Positions 1 through 7,355 of a DNA stretch of 16,377 bases are shown piece after piece. Source of the stretch: Alphaproteobacteria bacterium. GTDB lineage: Bacteria; Pseudomonadota; Alphaproteobacteria; UBA6184. A model generated the notes under the pieces. The model was not told where the DNA came from. It was given only the letters and a program-made list of their open reading frames with translations, and did no database searches. The DNA lies in the NCBI GenBank assembly GCA_030433125.1, contig JAUIKZ010000019.1, positions 1 through 16,377 on the forward strand. The letters run 5' to 3'. The translations under genes and the position numbers were made by a program. Within the stretch, counting starts at the first letter, position 1; each line of letters opens with the position of its first letter.

Positions 1-286
1 TGGACGGAGACCGAGTGAAATGTATAATGAAGCGAAGTATAAAAATGCCGCGTAATTGACCAAATAAACGGTGACCTTTTCCCCTATCGCAAGCGGCTTT
101 TTGGTCTACACTACCAGGACCATCTATGTTCTTAAACAAATTCTTGATGCCTGCGTCCATGAGGTGTCCTTGCTTTCCCCGCATTTGCCCATGCCTTTAG
201 ATGCGTCAGACCTGAAAGGCGCGGCCGTATCTCATTGATTCAACGCCTAAAACGTGCTACATATTTTTATAGTAAAAAATATTGTT
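1..286. other. Left-edge region with no recognised gene
   Basis: I see no gene I can name here. On the minus strand a frame is open from an ATG at 160 to the window edge (53 codons). An AAGGA-like Shine-Dalgarno lies just upstream of that ATG, and the frame's product begins MDAGIKNLFKNIDGPG. On the plus strand a GTG-started frame covers 71-238 (55 codons), and two short frames end at 55 and 59. None matches a family I recognise. The region could be the 5' end of a leftward gene, the eroded end of an insertion element, or plain spacer upstream of atpH. Confidence 0.35.
235..273 (+). promoter_or_regulatory. Possible promoter of the atpHAGDC operon
   Basis: TTGATT at 235-240 lies 17 bp before TACATA at 258-263, and an AT-rich stretch containing TATAGT (268-273) follows. 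Either hexamer could act as a -10 for a sigma70-type promoter, but the matches are modest. A start of transcription near 270-280 would place the GTG at 254 upstream of the mRNA and so favour the ATG at 287 as the atpH start. This is inference from position and base composition only. Confidence 0.25.
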
Positions 287-847
287 ATGCACCATTTTCA
301 TATAGCTTCCACATATGCGAAAGCGCTTTTTAGCCTGGCTGAAGAGGCAAAAGCATTAATAGAGGTTCGCCAAGCTTTTTTCGACTTTATGCCGGTGGCG
401 ACCAGTCACGCTTGGAAGCAATTTAGCTTGGCACCCCATATATCTAAACCCACTAAAATTGCGATTTTGCAGCAAGAACTACTTGATGAGAACACCCCTC
501 CCCTTTTTAGGGACTTCTTAGCGCAGCTTCTGGTAAATAACCGGTTAAAACATCTGCCCTCTATATACAAACGCTTTTCACATTTGACAGACAATTATGA
601 TGGCGTTGTGCACACCACTGTACGCAGTGCGCATGCGTTAGATGAAGAAAATATCCATAAGCTAAAAAAGTATCTTCAAAAAACACTGCACAAAAAACCA
701 ACCATCAAAAACATTACCGACCCCCGTCTTGTGGGGGGCTTTCGCCTCAATATAGGCAGCCTCTCCCTGGACTGGACCGTTAAAACACAACTAGAAACAC
801 TACAACAAAAAGTAGAAGGCTTTGAATATGACGAAAAATCCCGCTGA
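287..847 (+). CDS. atpH: ATP synthase F1 subunit delta
   Basis: This is the delta (OSCP-type) subunit, which ties the top of the F1 alpha/beta hexamer to the peripheral stalk of the membrane-bound F0 sector. The N-terminal segment ASTYAKALFSLAEEAK is the usual first helix of the delta domain. The C-terminal part contains the family pattern around DPRLVGGFRLNIGSLSLDWT. I chose the ATG at 287, giving 186 residues, close to the family length. The frame extends back to a GTG at 254, but the added residues do not look like delta and neither start has a clear ribosome binding site. The gene overlaps atpA by 20 bp, which suggests translational coupling. It is first in an operon-like cluster with atpA, atpG, atpD and atpC. 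Confidence 0.93.
   Translation: MHHFHIASTYAKALFSLAEEAKALIEVRQAFFDFMPVATSHAWKQFSLAPHISKPTKIAILQQELLDENTPPLFRDFLAQLLVNNRLKHLPSIYKRFSHLTDNYDGVVHTTVRSAHALDEENIHKLKKYLQKTLHKKPTIKNITDPRLVGGFRLNIGSLSLDWTVKTQLETLQQKVEGFEYDEKSR
814..819 (+). promoter_or_regulatory. Ribosome binding site that decides the atpA start
   Basis: AGAAGG lies inside the end of atpH, 8 nt before the ATG at 828. It would be only 2 nt from the alternative TTG at 822, so it supports the ATG. Confidence 0.6.
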
Positions 848-2390
848 GATTGTTGATATCCTAAAACAAAAAATTGCTGCCTTTTCCTACCAGCCCCGCT
901 TGCAAGAAGTTGGTAAGGTGCTATCTGTAGGCGACGGCGTGGCCATGGTATGGGGCCTGGAAAACATTGTGGCCGGTGAAACGGTGCAGTTTCAACGGGG
1001 CGTTAAGGGTATGGCCATGAACCTAGAAGAAGAGGTTGTAGGCGTGGTGATTTTAGGCTCTGACCGCGATGTGTTAGAGGGCGACGATGTGTATCGCGAG
1101 AACGATGTGATGAAAGTGCCCGCCGGGTTAGGGCTACTGGGCCGCGTAGTTAATGGCTTAGGCGAGCCTATTGATGGCAAAGGCGCCATAGAAGCCAGCA
1201 CCTCTATTGCTGTGGAGCGTGAAGCACCGGGCATCATTACCCGTCAGTCTGTGTGTGAGCCTCTACAAACCGGTATCAAATCAATCGACAGTCTTATCCC
1301 TATTGGGCGGGGCCAGCGTGAGCTTATTATTGGGGATCGCCAAACAGGTAAGTCAGCTATCGCCATTGACACCATCATCAACCAAAAGTCCATTAACAAC
1401 AGTACAGAAGACCCGAAAAAGAAAATGTACTGTATTTATGTGGCGATTGGGCAGAAGCGCTCTACTGTGGCACAAATTGTGAAAAAGCTCGAGGAGTCAG
1501 GAGCAATGGAATACACCATTGTTGTGTCTGCCAGCGCCTCTGACCCGGCGCCGCTTCAGGCCTACGCGCCATATGTAGGGTGCGCTATGGGGGAATATTT
1601 CCGCGATAATGGCATGCACGCCCTCGTGATTTATGATGACCTCTCTAAGCAGGCTGTGGCTTATAGGCAGATGTCATTATTGCTGCGTCGCCCGCCAGGG
1701 CGTGAGGCCTTTCCCGGCGACATCTTCTATCTGCACTCACGGTTGCTTGAGCGCTCGGCTAAACTGAATGAAGCCCATGGAGGGGGCTCCTTAACGGCCC
1801 TACCTATTGTGGAAACGCAAGCCGGTGACGTGTCTGCTTACATTCCCACAAACGTTATTTCCATTACTGATGGTCAGATATTTTTAGAAACGGACTTGTT
1901 TTATAAGGGCGTTCGCCCGGCCATTAACGTGGGTATTTCCGTAAGCCGTGTGGGATCGGCCGCACAAACCAAAGCCATGAAGCAAGTGAGCGGGTCTATT
2001 AAATTAGAGCTGGCGCAGTTCCGCGAGGTTGAGTCATTCTCGCAGTTTTCGGCTGATTTAGATGCGGCCACCAAAAAGCAACTCGATCGGGGGTATATGC
2101 TAACGGAAATGCTTAAGCAACCCCAGTACTCCCCGCTTCAAATGGAGGAGCAAGTGGTGGTGATTTATGCAGCCACTCATGGTGTTCTAGAGGGCATACC
2201 CACAAAACTTATTGGGGTTTTTGAGCAAGAGCTCCTCGCGGACGTGAAGCTTCGCTCGCCCGATATTTTACATAAAATTAAGGATCAAGGGAAACTCACT
2301 ACCGATATTGAAAACAGCCTTAACTACTATCTTAAAACCTTCAAAGATCTGTTTGTGGAGAAATACTTAGGCACAGAGGCTGATTTATGA
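828..2390 (+). CDS. atpA: ATP synthase F1 subunit alpha
   Basis: This is the non-catalytic nucleotide-binding subunit of the F1 hexamer. It has 520 residues when started at the ATG at 828; a TTG at 822 in the same frame is less well placed relative to the AGAAGG site. The Walker A motif GDRQTGKS is at residues 169-176. The conserved blocks YDDLSKQAVAYRQ and LLLRRPPGREAFPGD follow. The arginine finger lies in SVSRVGSAAQ, near residue 374. The C-terminal domain looks complete, and the length is at the upper end of the family. The start overlaps the end of atpH, and atpG follows after 12 bp. The product works with AtpD, AtpG, AtpH and AtpC in making or hydrolysing ATP at the inner membrane. The sequence is ordinary throughout. 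Confidence 0.98.
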   Translation: MTKNPAEIVDILKQKIAAFSYQPRLQEVGKVLSVGDGVAMVWGLENIVAGETVQFQRGVKGMAMNLEEEVVGVVILGSDRDVLEGDDVYRENDVMKVPAGLGLLGRVVNGLGEPIDGKGAIEASTSIAVEREAPGIITRQSVCEPLQTGIKSIDSLIPIGRGQRELIIGDRQTGKSAIAIDTIINQKSINNSTEDPKKKMYCIYVAIGQKRSTVAQIVKKLEESGAMEYTIVVSASASDPAPLQAYAPYVGCAMGEYFRDNGMHALVIYDDLSKQAVAYRQMSLLLRRPPGREAFPGDIFYLHSRLLERSAKLNEAHGGGSLTALPIVETQAGDVSAYIPTNVISITDGQIFLETDLFYKGVRPAINVGISVSRVGSAAQTKAMKQVSGSIKLELAQFREVESFSQFSADLDAATKKQLDRGYMLTEMLKQPQYSPLQMEEQVVVIYAATHGVLEGIPTKLIGVFEQELLADVKLRSPDILHKIKDQGKLTTDIENSLNYYLKTFKDLFVEKYLGTEADL

Positions 2391-2402
2391 TAGTGAGGCC
2401 GC

Positions 2403-3278
2403 ATGACAAGTCTTAAGGAACTCAAAAAACGCATCTCCGTGGCGCAGGCTACCTTAAAAATTACCTCAGCCATGAAGCTAATCGCCACCTCTAAGTTTCG
2501 CAAGGTGCAAAAAACCTTGGCGCCGGCCAAGTTTGCCCTCACAAGCTTAGAAAGCCCTATCAACATTCTCTATTCCAGTGAACCAGATCTGTTTGATGGT
2601 GGGCTTTGGCAAAGCGAGCCCACCGAAAAAGACCTCGTTATTGTGGGCACCAGTTTTAAGGGCATGTGCGGGGGCTTTAATCAGGGCCTTATCAAGCGCC
2701 TCCACGCTTTTAGCCAAGCGGAAGAACGTATGCACCGCCACCTTGATTATATGTTCATTGGGGCCAAGGGCTATGATATCTTTAAAAAAGAGGCGGAAAC
2801 GGGCCATACGGTGCGTCTCAAAACCTTTTTCAAAAATGAGAAAGATCTGGAAGGTAGCATTCAAAAACTAACTGACTATATGTTTGAGCAAATTGAGGGG
2901 CAGAGTTACCAACGTGTTTATTTTGCGATGAACAAATATGTGTCGGCTATCAGCCAACAGCCTATGGTGTTGCCCATTTACCCTTTGCGCAAAGTGTATG
3001 TGCCCCAACCCGTGGAAGTTGAATACATCCCCTTGTTGGAGCCGCACTTGGCTAACTTTCAAAAACAATATTTTGAGCAGCTCTTGCGCACACGCTTAAG
3101 GGCCCTTATTATTGAAAACAAATTGAGCGAGCACGCCTCGCGGATGAACGCCATGGATAGCGCGCAAACAAACGCTGAGGACATTATTGAGAGCCTCAAC
3201 ATCGTTTACAACAAATCACGTCAAAGCACCATCACACGGGAGCTTATTGAAATTATTGCTGGAAAAGAAGCACTATAG
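2403..3278 (+). CDS. atpG: ATP synthase F1 subunit gamma
   Basis: This is the central rotor shaft of F1-ATPase, 291 residues, the normal length. The N-terminal coiled-coil helix carries the hallmark region KKRISVAQATLKITSAMKLI. The C-terminal helix contains SRMNAMDSAQTNAEDIIESL, the counterpart of the conserved AMxxAxxNA block that contacts the alpha/beta ring. The middle domain (around residues 75-200) is divergent, as is usual for gamma. GAGG lies a few bases before the ATG. The stop overlaps the Shine-Dalgarno of atpD, so translation of the two is probably coupled. The gene belongs to the atpHAGDC cluster. Confidence 0.97.
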   Translation: MTSLKELKKRISVAQATLKITSAMKLIATSKFRKVQKTLAPAKFALTSLESPINILYSSEPDLFDGGLWQSEPTEKDLVIVGTSFKGMCGGFNQGLIKRLHAFSQAEERMHRHLDYMFIGAKGYDIFKKEAETGHTVRLKTFFKNEKDLEGSIQKLTDYMFEQIEGQSYQRVYFAMNKYVSAISQQPMVLPIYPLRKVYVPQPVEVEYIPLLEPHLANFQKQYFEQLLRTRLRALIIENKLSEHASRMNAMDSAQTNAEDIIESLNIVYNKSRQSTITRELIEIIAGKEAL

Positions 3279-3281
3279 GAG
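3277..3281 (+). promoter_or_regulatory. Ribosome binding site of atpD overlapping the atpG stop
   Basis: AGGAG at 3277-3281 shares bases with the TAG stop of atpG (3276-3278) and sits 6 nt before the atpD ATG. This is an arrangement typical of coupled translation. Confidence 0.7.
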
Positions 3282-3287
3282 TTTTAC

Positions 3288-4709
3288 ATGACCACAACAG
3301 GACACATTAAACAAATTATTGGCGCGGTGATTGATATTACATTTCCCCCGGAAACGCCCGTGCCCCCTATTATGAACGCCCTTAAAACCACCGAAAAAGA
3401 GAACCCCCACGTGTTAGAGGTGGTGCAGCACCTTGGCGAAAACACCGTGCGCACCATTTCTATGCACACCACCGATGGCCTGAAGCGGGGCCAAGAAGTG
3501 ATCGACACCGGCGAGCCCATTTCGGTGCCGGTGGGCACAGAGGTGTTGGGGCGCATTATGAATGTGGTGGGTGACCCCATTGACGACCGCGGTGACTTCA
3601 AAACAAAAGACACACGCTCCATTCACCAAGAGGCTCCCTCGTTCGCCAACCAGTCTACGGAACAAGAAATTCTTGTGACGGGCATTAAGGTAATTGACCT
3701 GTTAGCGCCTTACCTCAAAGGGGGCAAGATTGGCTTGTTTGGAGGGGCCGGTGTAGGTAAAACCGTGTTGATTATGGAGCTCATTAACAACATCGCCAAG
3801 GCGCACGGTGGGTATTCGGTGTTTGCCGGTGTGGGAGAACGTACCCGTGAAGGGAACGACCTCTACGAAGAAATGCAGGCTTCAAAAGTTATCGACTATG
3901 AAAACAACCAAGCCAAGGTGGCGTTGGTGTATGGCCAAATGAATGAGCCGCCTGGTGCTCGTGCCCGCGTGGCGCTCACCGGGCTAACCATTGCGGAGCA
4001 CTTCCGCGATGTGGAACAACAAGATGTATTGTTCTTCGTGGATAACATTTTCCGTTTTACGCAAGCGGGCTCAGAGGTGTCGGCCTTGTTGGGGCGCATT
4101 CCCTCAGCGGTGGGCTATCAACCTACCCTCGCCTCAGAAATGGGCAGCTTGCAAGAACGTATTACCAGCACAGACCGCGGGTCTATTACCAGTGTGCAGG
4201 CGATTTATGTACCGGCAGATGACCTCACTGACCCTAGCCCTGCCACCTCCTTTACACACCTTGACGCCACTACGGTGTTGAGCCGCAAAATTTCGGAGAT
4301 GGGCATTTACCCGGCTGTGGACCCGCTGGATTCCACCTCTCGTATCTTAAGCCCCGACGTTGTATCGCGGGAGCATTATGAGGTAGCCCGCGAGGTGCAG
4401 CGAGTGTTACAAACCTATAAATCATTGCAGGACATTATTGCCATTTTGGGGATGGATGAGTTGTCGGAAGAAGATAAGCGCGTGGTGTCTCGGGCCCGTA
4501 AGATACAGCGCTTCCTCTCCCAGCCATTTTTTGCCGCCGAGGTGTTTACCGGTATGCCAGGTCGTTTTGTGGAACTGGCCGACACCATAAAAGGCTTTAA
4601 GGAAATTGTTGATGGCAAACATGACCACCTGCCAGAAGCAGCTTTTTATATGGTGGGCAGCATTGAAGAGGCCATTCAGAAAGCCGATAAATTGCGCCAG
4701 GAGAGCTAA
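3288..4709 (+). CDS. atpD: ATP synthase F1 subunit beta (catalytic)
   Basis: This is the catalytic subunit of F1-ATPase, 473 residues, the standard length. The Walker A motif GGAGVGKT is at residues 152-159. The catalytic glutamate lies in GVGERTREG (near residue 184), and the Walker B aspartate is in VLFFVDNIFRF (near 252). The intact DELSEED segment at 390-396 is where gamma and epsilon act on the hexamer. All nucleotide-site residues I can check are present, so the enzyme should be active. The gene follows atpG by 9 bp and precedes atpC by 2 bp. A complete DELSEED region beside an epsilon subunit that lacks its inhibitory arm is worth noting. Confidence 0.98.
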   Translation: MTTTGHIKQIIGAVIDITFPPETPVPPIMNALKTTEKENPHVLEVVQHLGENTVRTISMHTTDGLKRGQEVIDTGEPISVPVGTEVLGRIMNVVGDPIDDRGDFKTKDTRSIHQEAPSFANQSTEQEILVTGIKVIDLLAPYLKGGKIGLFGGAGVGKTVLIMELINNIAKAHGGYSVFAGVGERTREGNDLYEEMQASKVIDYENNQAKVALVYGQMNEPPGARARVALTGLTIAEHFRDVEQQDVLFFVDNIFRFTQAGSEVSALLGRIPSAVGYQPTLASEMGSLQERITSTDRGSITSVQAIYVPADDLTDPSPATSFTHLDATTVLSRKISEMGIYPAVDPLDSTSRILSPDVVSREHYEVAREVQRVLQTYKSLQDIIAILGMDELSEEDKRVVSRARKIQRFLSQPFFAAEVFTGMPGRFVELADTIKGFKEIVDGKHDHLPEAAFYMVGSIEEAIQKADKLRQES

Positions 4710-4711
4710 GA

Positions 4712-4963
4712 ATGAGCGAATACTTTGATTGCAAAATATTCAACGTGCATGAAACGCTTTATGAGGGGGCCGCCTTGTCGGCTACCTTCTCTATTACTGG
4801 CGGCGATGTCACCCTGCTAAAAGACCACACCCCCTTCTTTGCCTGCGCAGAAGAAGGGGTTTTAAACTGCAATACATCGGAGGGTAAGAAAGACATTTCC
4901 TACACGAGTGCAAATGTACAATTTGTAGATAACAAGCTTCTTTTTTTTGTGGAGCAGGAATAG
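4712..4963 (+). CDS. atpC: ATP synthase F1 subunit epsilon, short form lacking the C-terminal domain
   Basis: The 83-residue product aligns with the N-terminal beta-sandwich of the epsilon subunit: an opening CKIFNVHETLYEGAA, then GGDVTLLKDHTPFF in the place of the usual G-x-PGHAPF segment. It ends at LLFFVEQE, the counterpart of the last beta strand. Family members are usually about 105-140 residues, so the helical hairpin that regulates ATP hydrolysis is absent. No continuation is visible in the other frames after the stop, and the convergent dprA ends 16 bp on, so this does not look like a simple frameshift. The start is firm: AGGAG at 4699-4703 precedes the ATG. The beta domain alone can still bind gamma and the c-ring. 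Confidence 0.85.
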   Translation: MSEYFDCKIFNVHETLYEGAALSATFSITGGDVTLLKDHTPFFACAEEGVLNCNTSEGKKDISYTSANVQFVDNKLLFFVEQE

Positions 4964-5002
4964 CTTCCCCAAAATCAAGCTAACCACAAAGTGACACTTT
5001 GT
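4961..5002. repeat. Inverted repeats at the convergent atpC/dprA junction
   Basis: Perfect 6-bp arms TAGCTT (4961-4966) and AAGCTA (4977-4982) contain the two facing stop codons, that of atpC on the plus strand and that of dprA on the minus strand. A second hairpin with 7-bp arms ACAAAGT and ACTTTGT and a GAC loop follows at 4986-5002, inside the 3' end of dprA. Either could mark mRNA ends. Neither has the T-run of a classic intrinsic terminator, so a terminator role is only a guess. Confidence 0.35.
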
Positions 5003-6083
5003 CTCCAAAGCTACGAACAATGCGCCCCGTTAACTCCAGCTCCACCAGAGCCTCGTGAAAGATGTAGGGGGGCAAGTTAGATGTGTGAATAAGCTCTTCC
5101 ACCATAACGGGTGTGTGCGACAATAACCCCAAAATATTTTGTTTCGCTTCGTGAACTTGCTCCACAGTTGCAAAAACCTTTGGTGGCTCATAGCTCTCGT
5201 AGGTGTCTTCGTGCAAGATATATTTTATCACCCGCTCATCTAATATGTCTAAGGCGTCTTCAGGAGTTTCTACCAGATGCGCCCCCTCTTTAATGAGATG
5301 ATTCCCTCCTCGGGAGCGAACATCTAAAGGGGAACCCGGGATAGCCATTACATAGCGGCCCATTTCATTGGCGTATTCAGCGGTAATGAGCGATCCCGAT
5401 TTAAGCGCGGCCTCCACTACCAAGGTGCCTTTACAGATGCCAGCAATTAGGCGATTACGCATAGGAAAATTGTGCGCCGAGGGAGCCGTGTTAAAAGGCA
5501 GTTCGCTTATGAGAAGCCCGTTCTCTTTAATGGCGTTGTAAAGCTCTTGATTTTCCTCGGGGTAGCAAACGTTCAGGCCACAGCCAAGTATGGCTATTGT
5601 ACCTGTTTTAAGTGACGCCTCATGAACGCAGCTATCCACACCGCGCGCTAAACCCGAAACGGTAATATAACGTGCTTGCCCCAACTTGTGAGCAAACTCT
5701 TTAGTGAGCTTGGTGCCCGCTAAGGACACTTTTCGGCTGCCTACAATCGCTACATGTTTGTCGCTTTGCAGGAGCTCTGTGTTACCTAAAACACTTATGA
5801 TGGGAGGCGGATTGTTAATGGCTTTCAGGGCCGTCGGGTATGCGGGGCAGTGAAGCGTTATAAAGCGCCCCCCGAATTCTTGCAGGTTTTTCCATTCCTC
5901 CTCGGCTTTTTTGGGCGAGCATAACTTAAGCTGCCGCCCCCCTTTAAGGGTAATACTTTCCAAAGCTAACAGGGCTTCTGTTACCGAGCCATATTTTTTG
6001 ATTAGGTGAAAGAAAACCGCGGGGCCAACATTCTCAGAACGGTAGAGTTGTAACCATTTTAATTTTTCGGTGTCATGCATCAT
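4980..6083 (-). CDS. dprA: DNA processing protein DprA (Smf)
   Basis: DprA binds single-stranded DNA entering the cell during transformation and loads RecA on it; many non-competent bacteria also keep it. The protein has 367 residues. A helix-hairpin-like N-terminal part occupies about residues 10-60. The Rossmann-type DprA fold covers about 75-290, with GSRKVS at 115-120, SGLARGVD at 143-150, PMRNR at 207-211 and SGSLITA at 229-235. A winged-helix (DML1-like) domain follows from about 310 to the end. Two consecutive ATGs (6083 and 6080) can start it. No free Shine-Dalgarno is visible because the region just upstream is a strong hairpin. It is the last gene of the leftward divL-like/rlmB/plsY/dprA block, and adjacency of plsY and dprA is common in alphaproteobacteria. 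Confidence 0.95.
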   Translation of the reverse strand: MMHDTEKLKWLQLYRSENVGPAVFFHLIKKYGSVTEALLALESITLKGGRQLKLCSPKKAEEEWKNLQEFGGRFITLHCPAYPTALKAINNPPPIISVLGNTELLQSDKHVAIVGSRKVSLAGTKLTKEFAHKLGQARYITVSGLARGVDSCVHEASLKTGTIAILGCGLNVCYPEENQELYNAIKENGLLISELPFNTAPSAHNFPMRNRLIAGICKGTLVVEAALKSGSLITAEYANEMGRYVMAIPGSPLDVRSRGGNHLIKEGAHLVETPEDALDILDERVIKYILHEDTYESYEPPKVFATVEQVHEAKQNILGLLSHTPVMVEELIHTSNLPPYIFHEALVELELTGRIVRSFGDKVSLCG

Positions 6084-6086
6084 CAG

Positions 6087-6119
6087 GATACTCTCATCTC
6101 AGTTATTAATGAGAGTATC
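6087..6119 (-). promoter_or_regulatory. Hairpin just upstream of the dprA start
   Basis: Perfect 11-bp inverted arms GATACTCTCAT (6087-6097) and ATGAGAGTATC (6109-6119) enclose an 11-nt loop. In the leftward mRNA the hairpin lies between the end of plsY (6134) and the dprA ATG (6083), ending 3 nt before the start codon. The only purine-rich candidate for a Shine-Dalgarno, GAGAG, lies inside the 3' arm, so folding would hide it. No T-run follows in either direction, so it is not a typical terminator. Control of dprA translation or an mRNA processing site are both possible. Confidence 0.55.
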
Positions 6120-6133
6120 TTAACGTATATTCG

Positions 6134-6655
6134 CTAATAACTCTTTAAGCTGTCGGCGTATTTTGCCGTAACGGCTGCCGCTAAAATAATCATAATGATC
6201 ATGGGGTCGCGGGTTTGTGTGGCTGCAAAACACACGCTTATGACCGCCGCCCAAATGGTGACGAGCTCTGATAAAACTCTTCTTTTAGTGGCATAGTAGG
6301 TAGCGCCGCCCGTCAAAGCCGCTGCAAAGGCCACAACAGGGCTGGCCACGGTTATTGCCCCCAAAAACAGCCAAAAGTTTTTTGTGCCTATAAAGTTATT
6401 ATAAATAGGAAACAGCGCCCCCATAGTGACCCAAAAGGCCGCCCAATAGTAGGTGTCTGGTGTTATAACATCTATAAGGTTCATCTTTTTGAAGATAAAT
6501 ACTGAGGCGGTGGCCGAAGCACCCAACAAAAACTCCAAAATGTATGGTGATGATAAATCAGCAGTTGGATTTTTAGCCCGCAACCAGCTGCCAAGCCGTG
6601 TAACTGGCAATGTACCCAATACATAAAACAACAAGTAAATTCTAGCGTCCCACAT
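6134..6655 (-). CDS. plsY: PlsY-like membrane protein, catalytic motifs degenerate
   Basis: The 173-residue protein has several hydrophobic helices and the layout of PlsY, the glycerol-3-phosphate acyltransferase that uses acyl-phosphate to begin phospholipid synthesis. Recognisable pieces are YVLGTLP near the N-terminus (PlsY usually GSIP-like) and GALFPIYNNFIGTKN at 79-93, where PlsY has GHxFPVFxxFxGGKG. The expected GSGNxGATNV loop is replaced at about 33-44 by DLSSPYILEF-type sequence, and the histidine and glycines of the second motif are lost. Catalysis by the known mechanism is therefore doubtful. I chose the ATG at 6655 because of the AAGGAG 6 nt upstream; an upstream start at 6679 would add 8 residues. 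It overlaps the end of rlmB by 14 bp and precedes dprA, a common alphaproteobacterial neighbour of plsY. Confidence 0.65.
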   Translation of the reverse strand: MWDARIYLLFYVLGTLPVTRLGSWLRAKNPTADLSSPYILEFLLGASATASVFIFKKMNLIDVITPDTYYWAAFWVTMGALFPIYNNFIGTKNFWLFLGAITVASPVVAFAAALTGGATYYATKRRVLSELVTIWAAVISVCFAATQTRDPMIIMIILAAAVTAKYADSLKSY

Positions 6656-7355
6656 GGTTAACTCCTTTATACCATTCATGTAATATTATAGCGGTCGCGT
6701 TAGATACATTTAAAGTACTAAACGAGGTGGAGGTGTTTATTTTTATAAGGCCATCGCACCTTTTTTTTGTTAAAGGCCGCAACCCCTTGCCCTCGGCGCC
6801 CATCACGAAGGCTACATTCTTAGTTCCGCCCACAGCACTAGACGTGTCTTGCCCTTGTTCATCTAACCCAAACACCCAAAAGTTAAGGGCTTGTAAATCC
6901 TTTATAGCGGCGGCTATATTTGCCACCGTCATAATAGGCACATGCTCCAGCGCGCCTGAGGCAATTTTACCGATCAGCCCAAAACTGTCTGGCATATGCC
7001 GTTCTTGTGTGATGAGTGCTTTTACATTAAAGGCTGCACAACTGCGCAAAATAGCCCCTACATTATGGGGGTCTGTTATTTGATCTAAAATCACCACACA
7101 GCCTGCTGCGCCGCCACCAGCTATGTCTTCTAGTCTGGGCTCTTCTAAAGGCTTTACTTCTGCCACTAACCCTTGGTGGACAGCCCCTGGCGGCAGGATT
7201 TTATTGAAATACTCTTTTTCCACTTGCTTAGTAGGGATGTCGCGGCAGTCCAAATCGTTCAGTGGTTTTGTGTGTAATATCCGTTTGCAAATACGGTGAG
7301 GGTTGTGGAGCGCGGCTTTAACAGCGTGGAGCCCATATAAATAGTAGCTTTTCAT
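6642..7355 (-). CDS. rlmB: 23S rRNA (guanosine-2'-O)-methyltransferase, RlmB/TrmH family
   Basis: This is a SPOUT-class methyltransferase that places a 2'-O-methyl group on a guanosine of the peptidyl-transferase region of 23S rRNA (G2251 in E. coli numbering). The product has 237 residues. An N-terminal L30e-like substrate-binding domain (about 1-75) begins YYLYGLHAVKAAL. The SpoU domain follows, with the three knot motifs DPHNVGAILRS (95-105), MGAEGKGL (185-192) and STLNVSNA (213-220). The catalytic arginine of motif 1 and the asparagine of motif 3 are present. The ATG overlaps the stop of the upstream kinase gene (TAATG), so the two are probably translationally coupled. No clear Shine-Dalgarno is seen. 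A TrmH-type tRNA methylase is a less likely alternative. Confidence 0.92.
   Translation of the reverse strand: MKSYYLYGLHAVKAALHNPHRICKRILHTKPLNDLDCRDIPTKQVEKEYFNKILPPGAVHQGLVAEVKPLEEPRLEDIAGGGAAGCVVILDQITDPHNVGAILRSCAAFNVKALITQERHMPDSFGLIGKIASGALEHVPIMTVANIAAAIKDLQALNFWVFGLDEQGQDTSSAVGGTKNVAFVMGAEGKGLRPLTKKRCDGLIKINTSTSFSTLNVSNATAIILHEWYKGVNHVGR
6662..6667 (-). promoter_or_regulatory. Ribosome binding site that decides the plsY-like start
   Basis: On the minus strand, AAGGAG lies 6 nt before the ATG at 6655 and within the coding end of rlmB. The alternative start at 6679 lies upstream of this site, so the site favours the shorter protein. Confidence 0.75.

Noticed and set aside
254..286. 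Upstream GTG start for atpH
   Set aside because: The added residues are unlike the delta subunit, no Shine-Dalgarno precedes it, and a likely -10 element lies downstream of it.
6087..6119. Intrinsic terminator between plsY and dprA
   Set aside because: The stem is AT-rich and no T-run follows it on either strand, so a regulatory or processing hairpin fits better.
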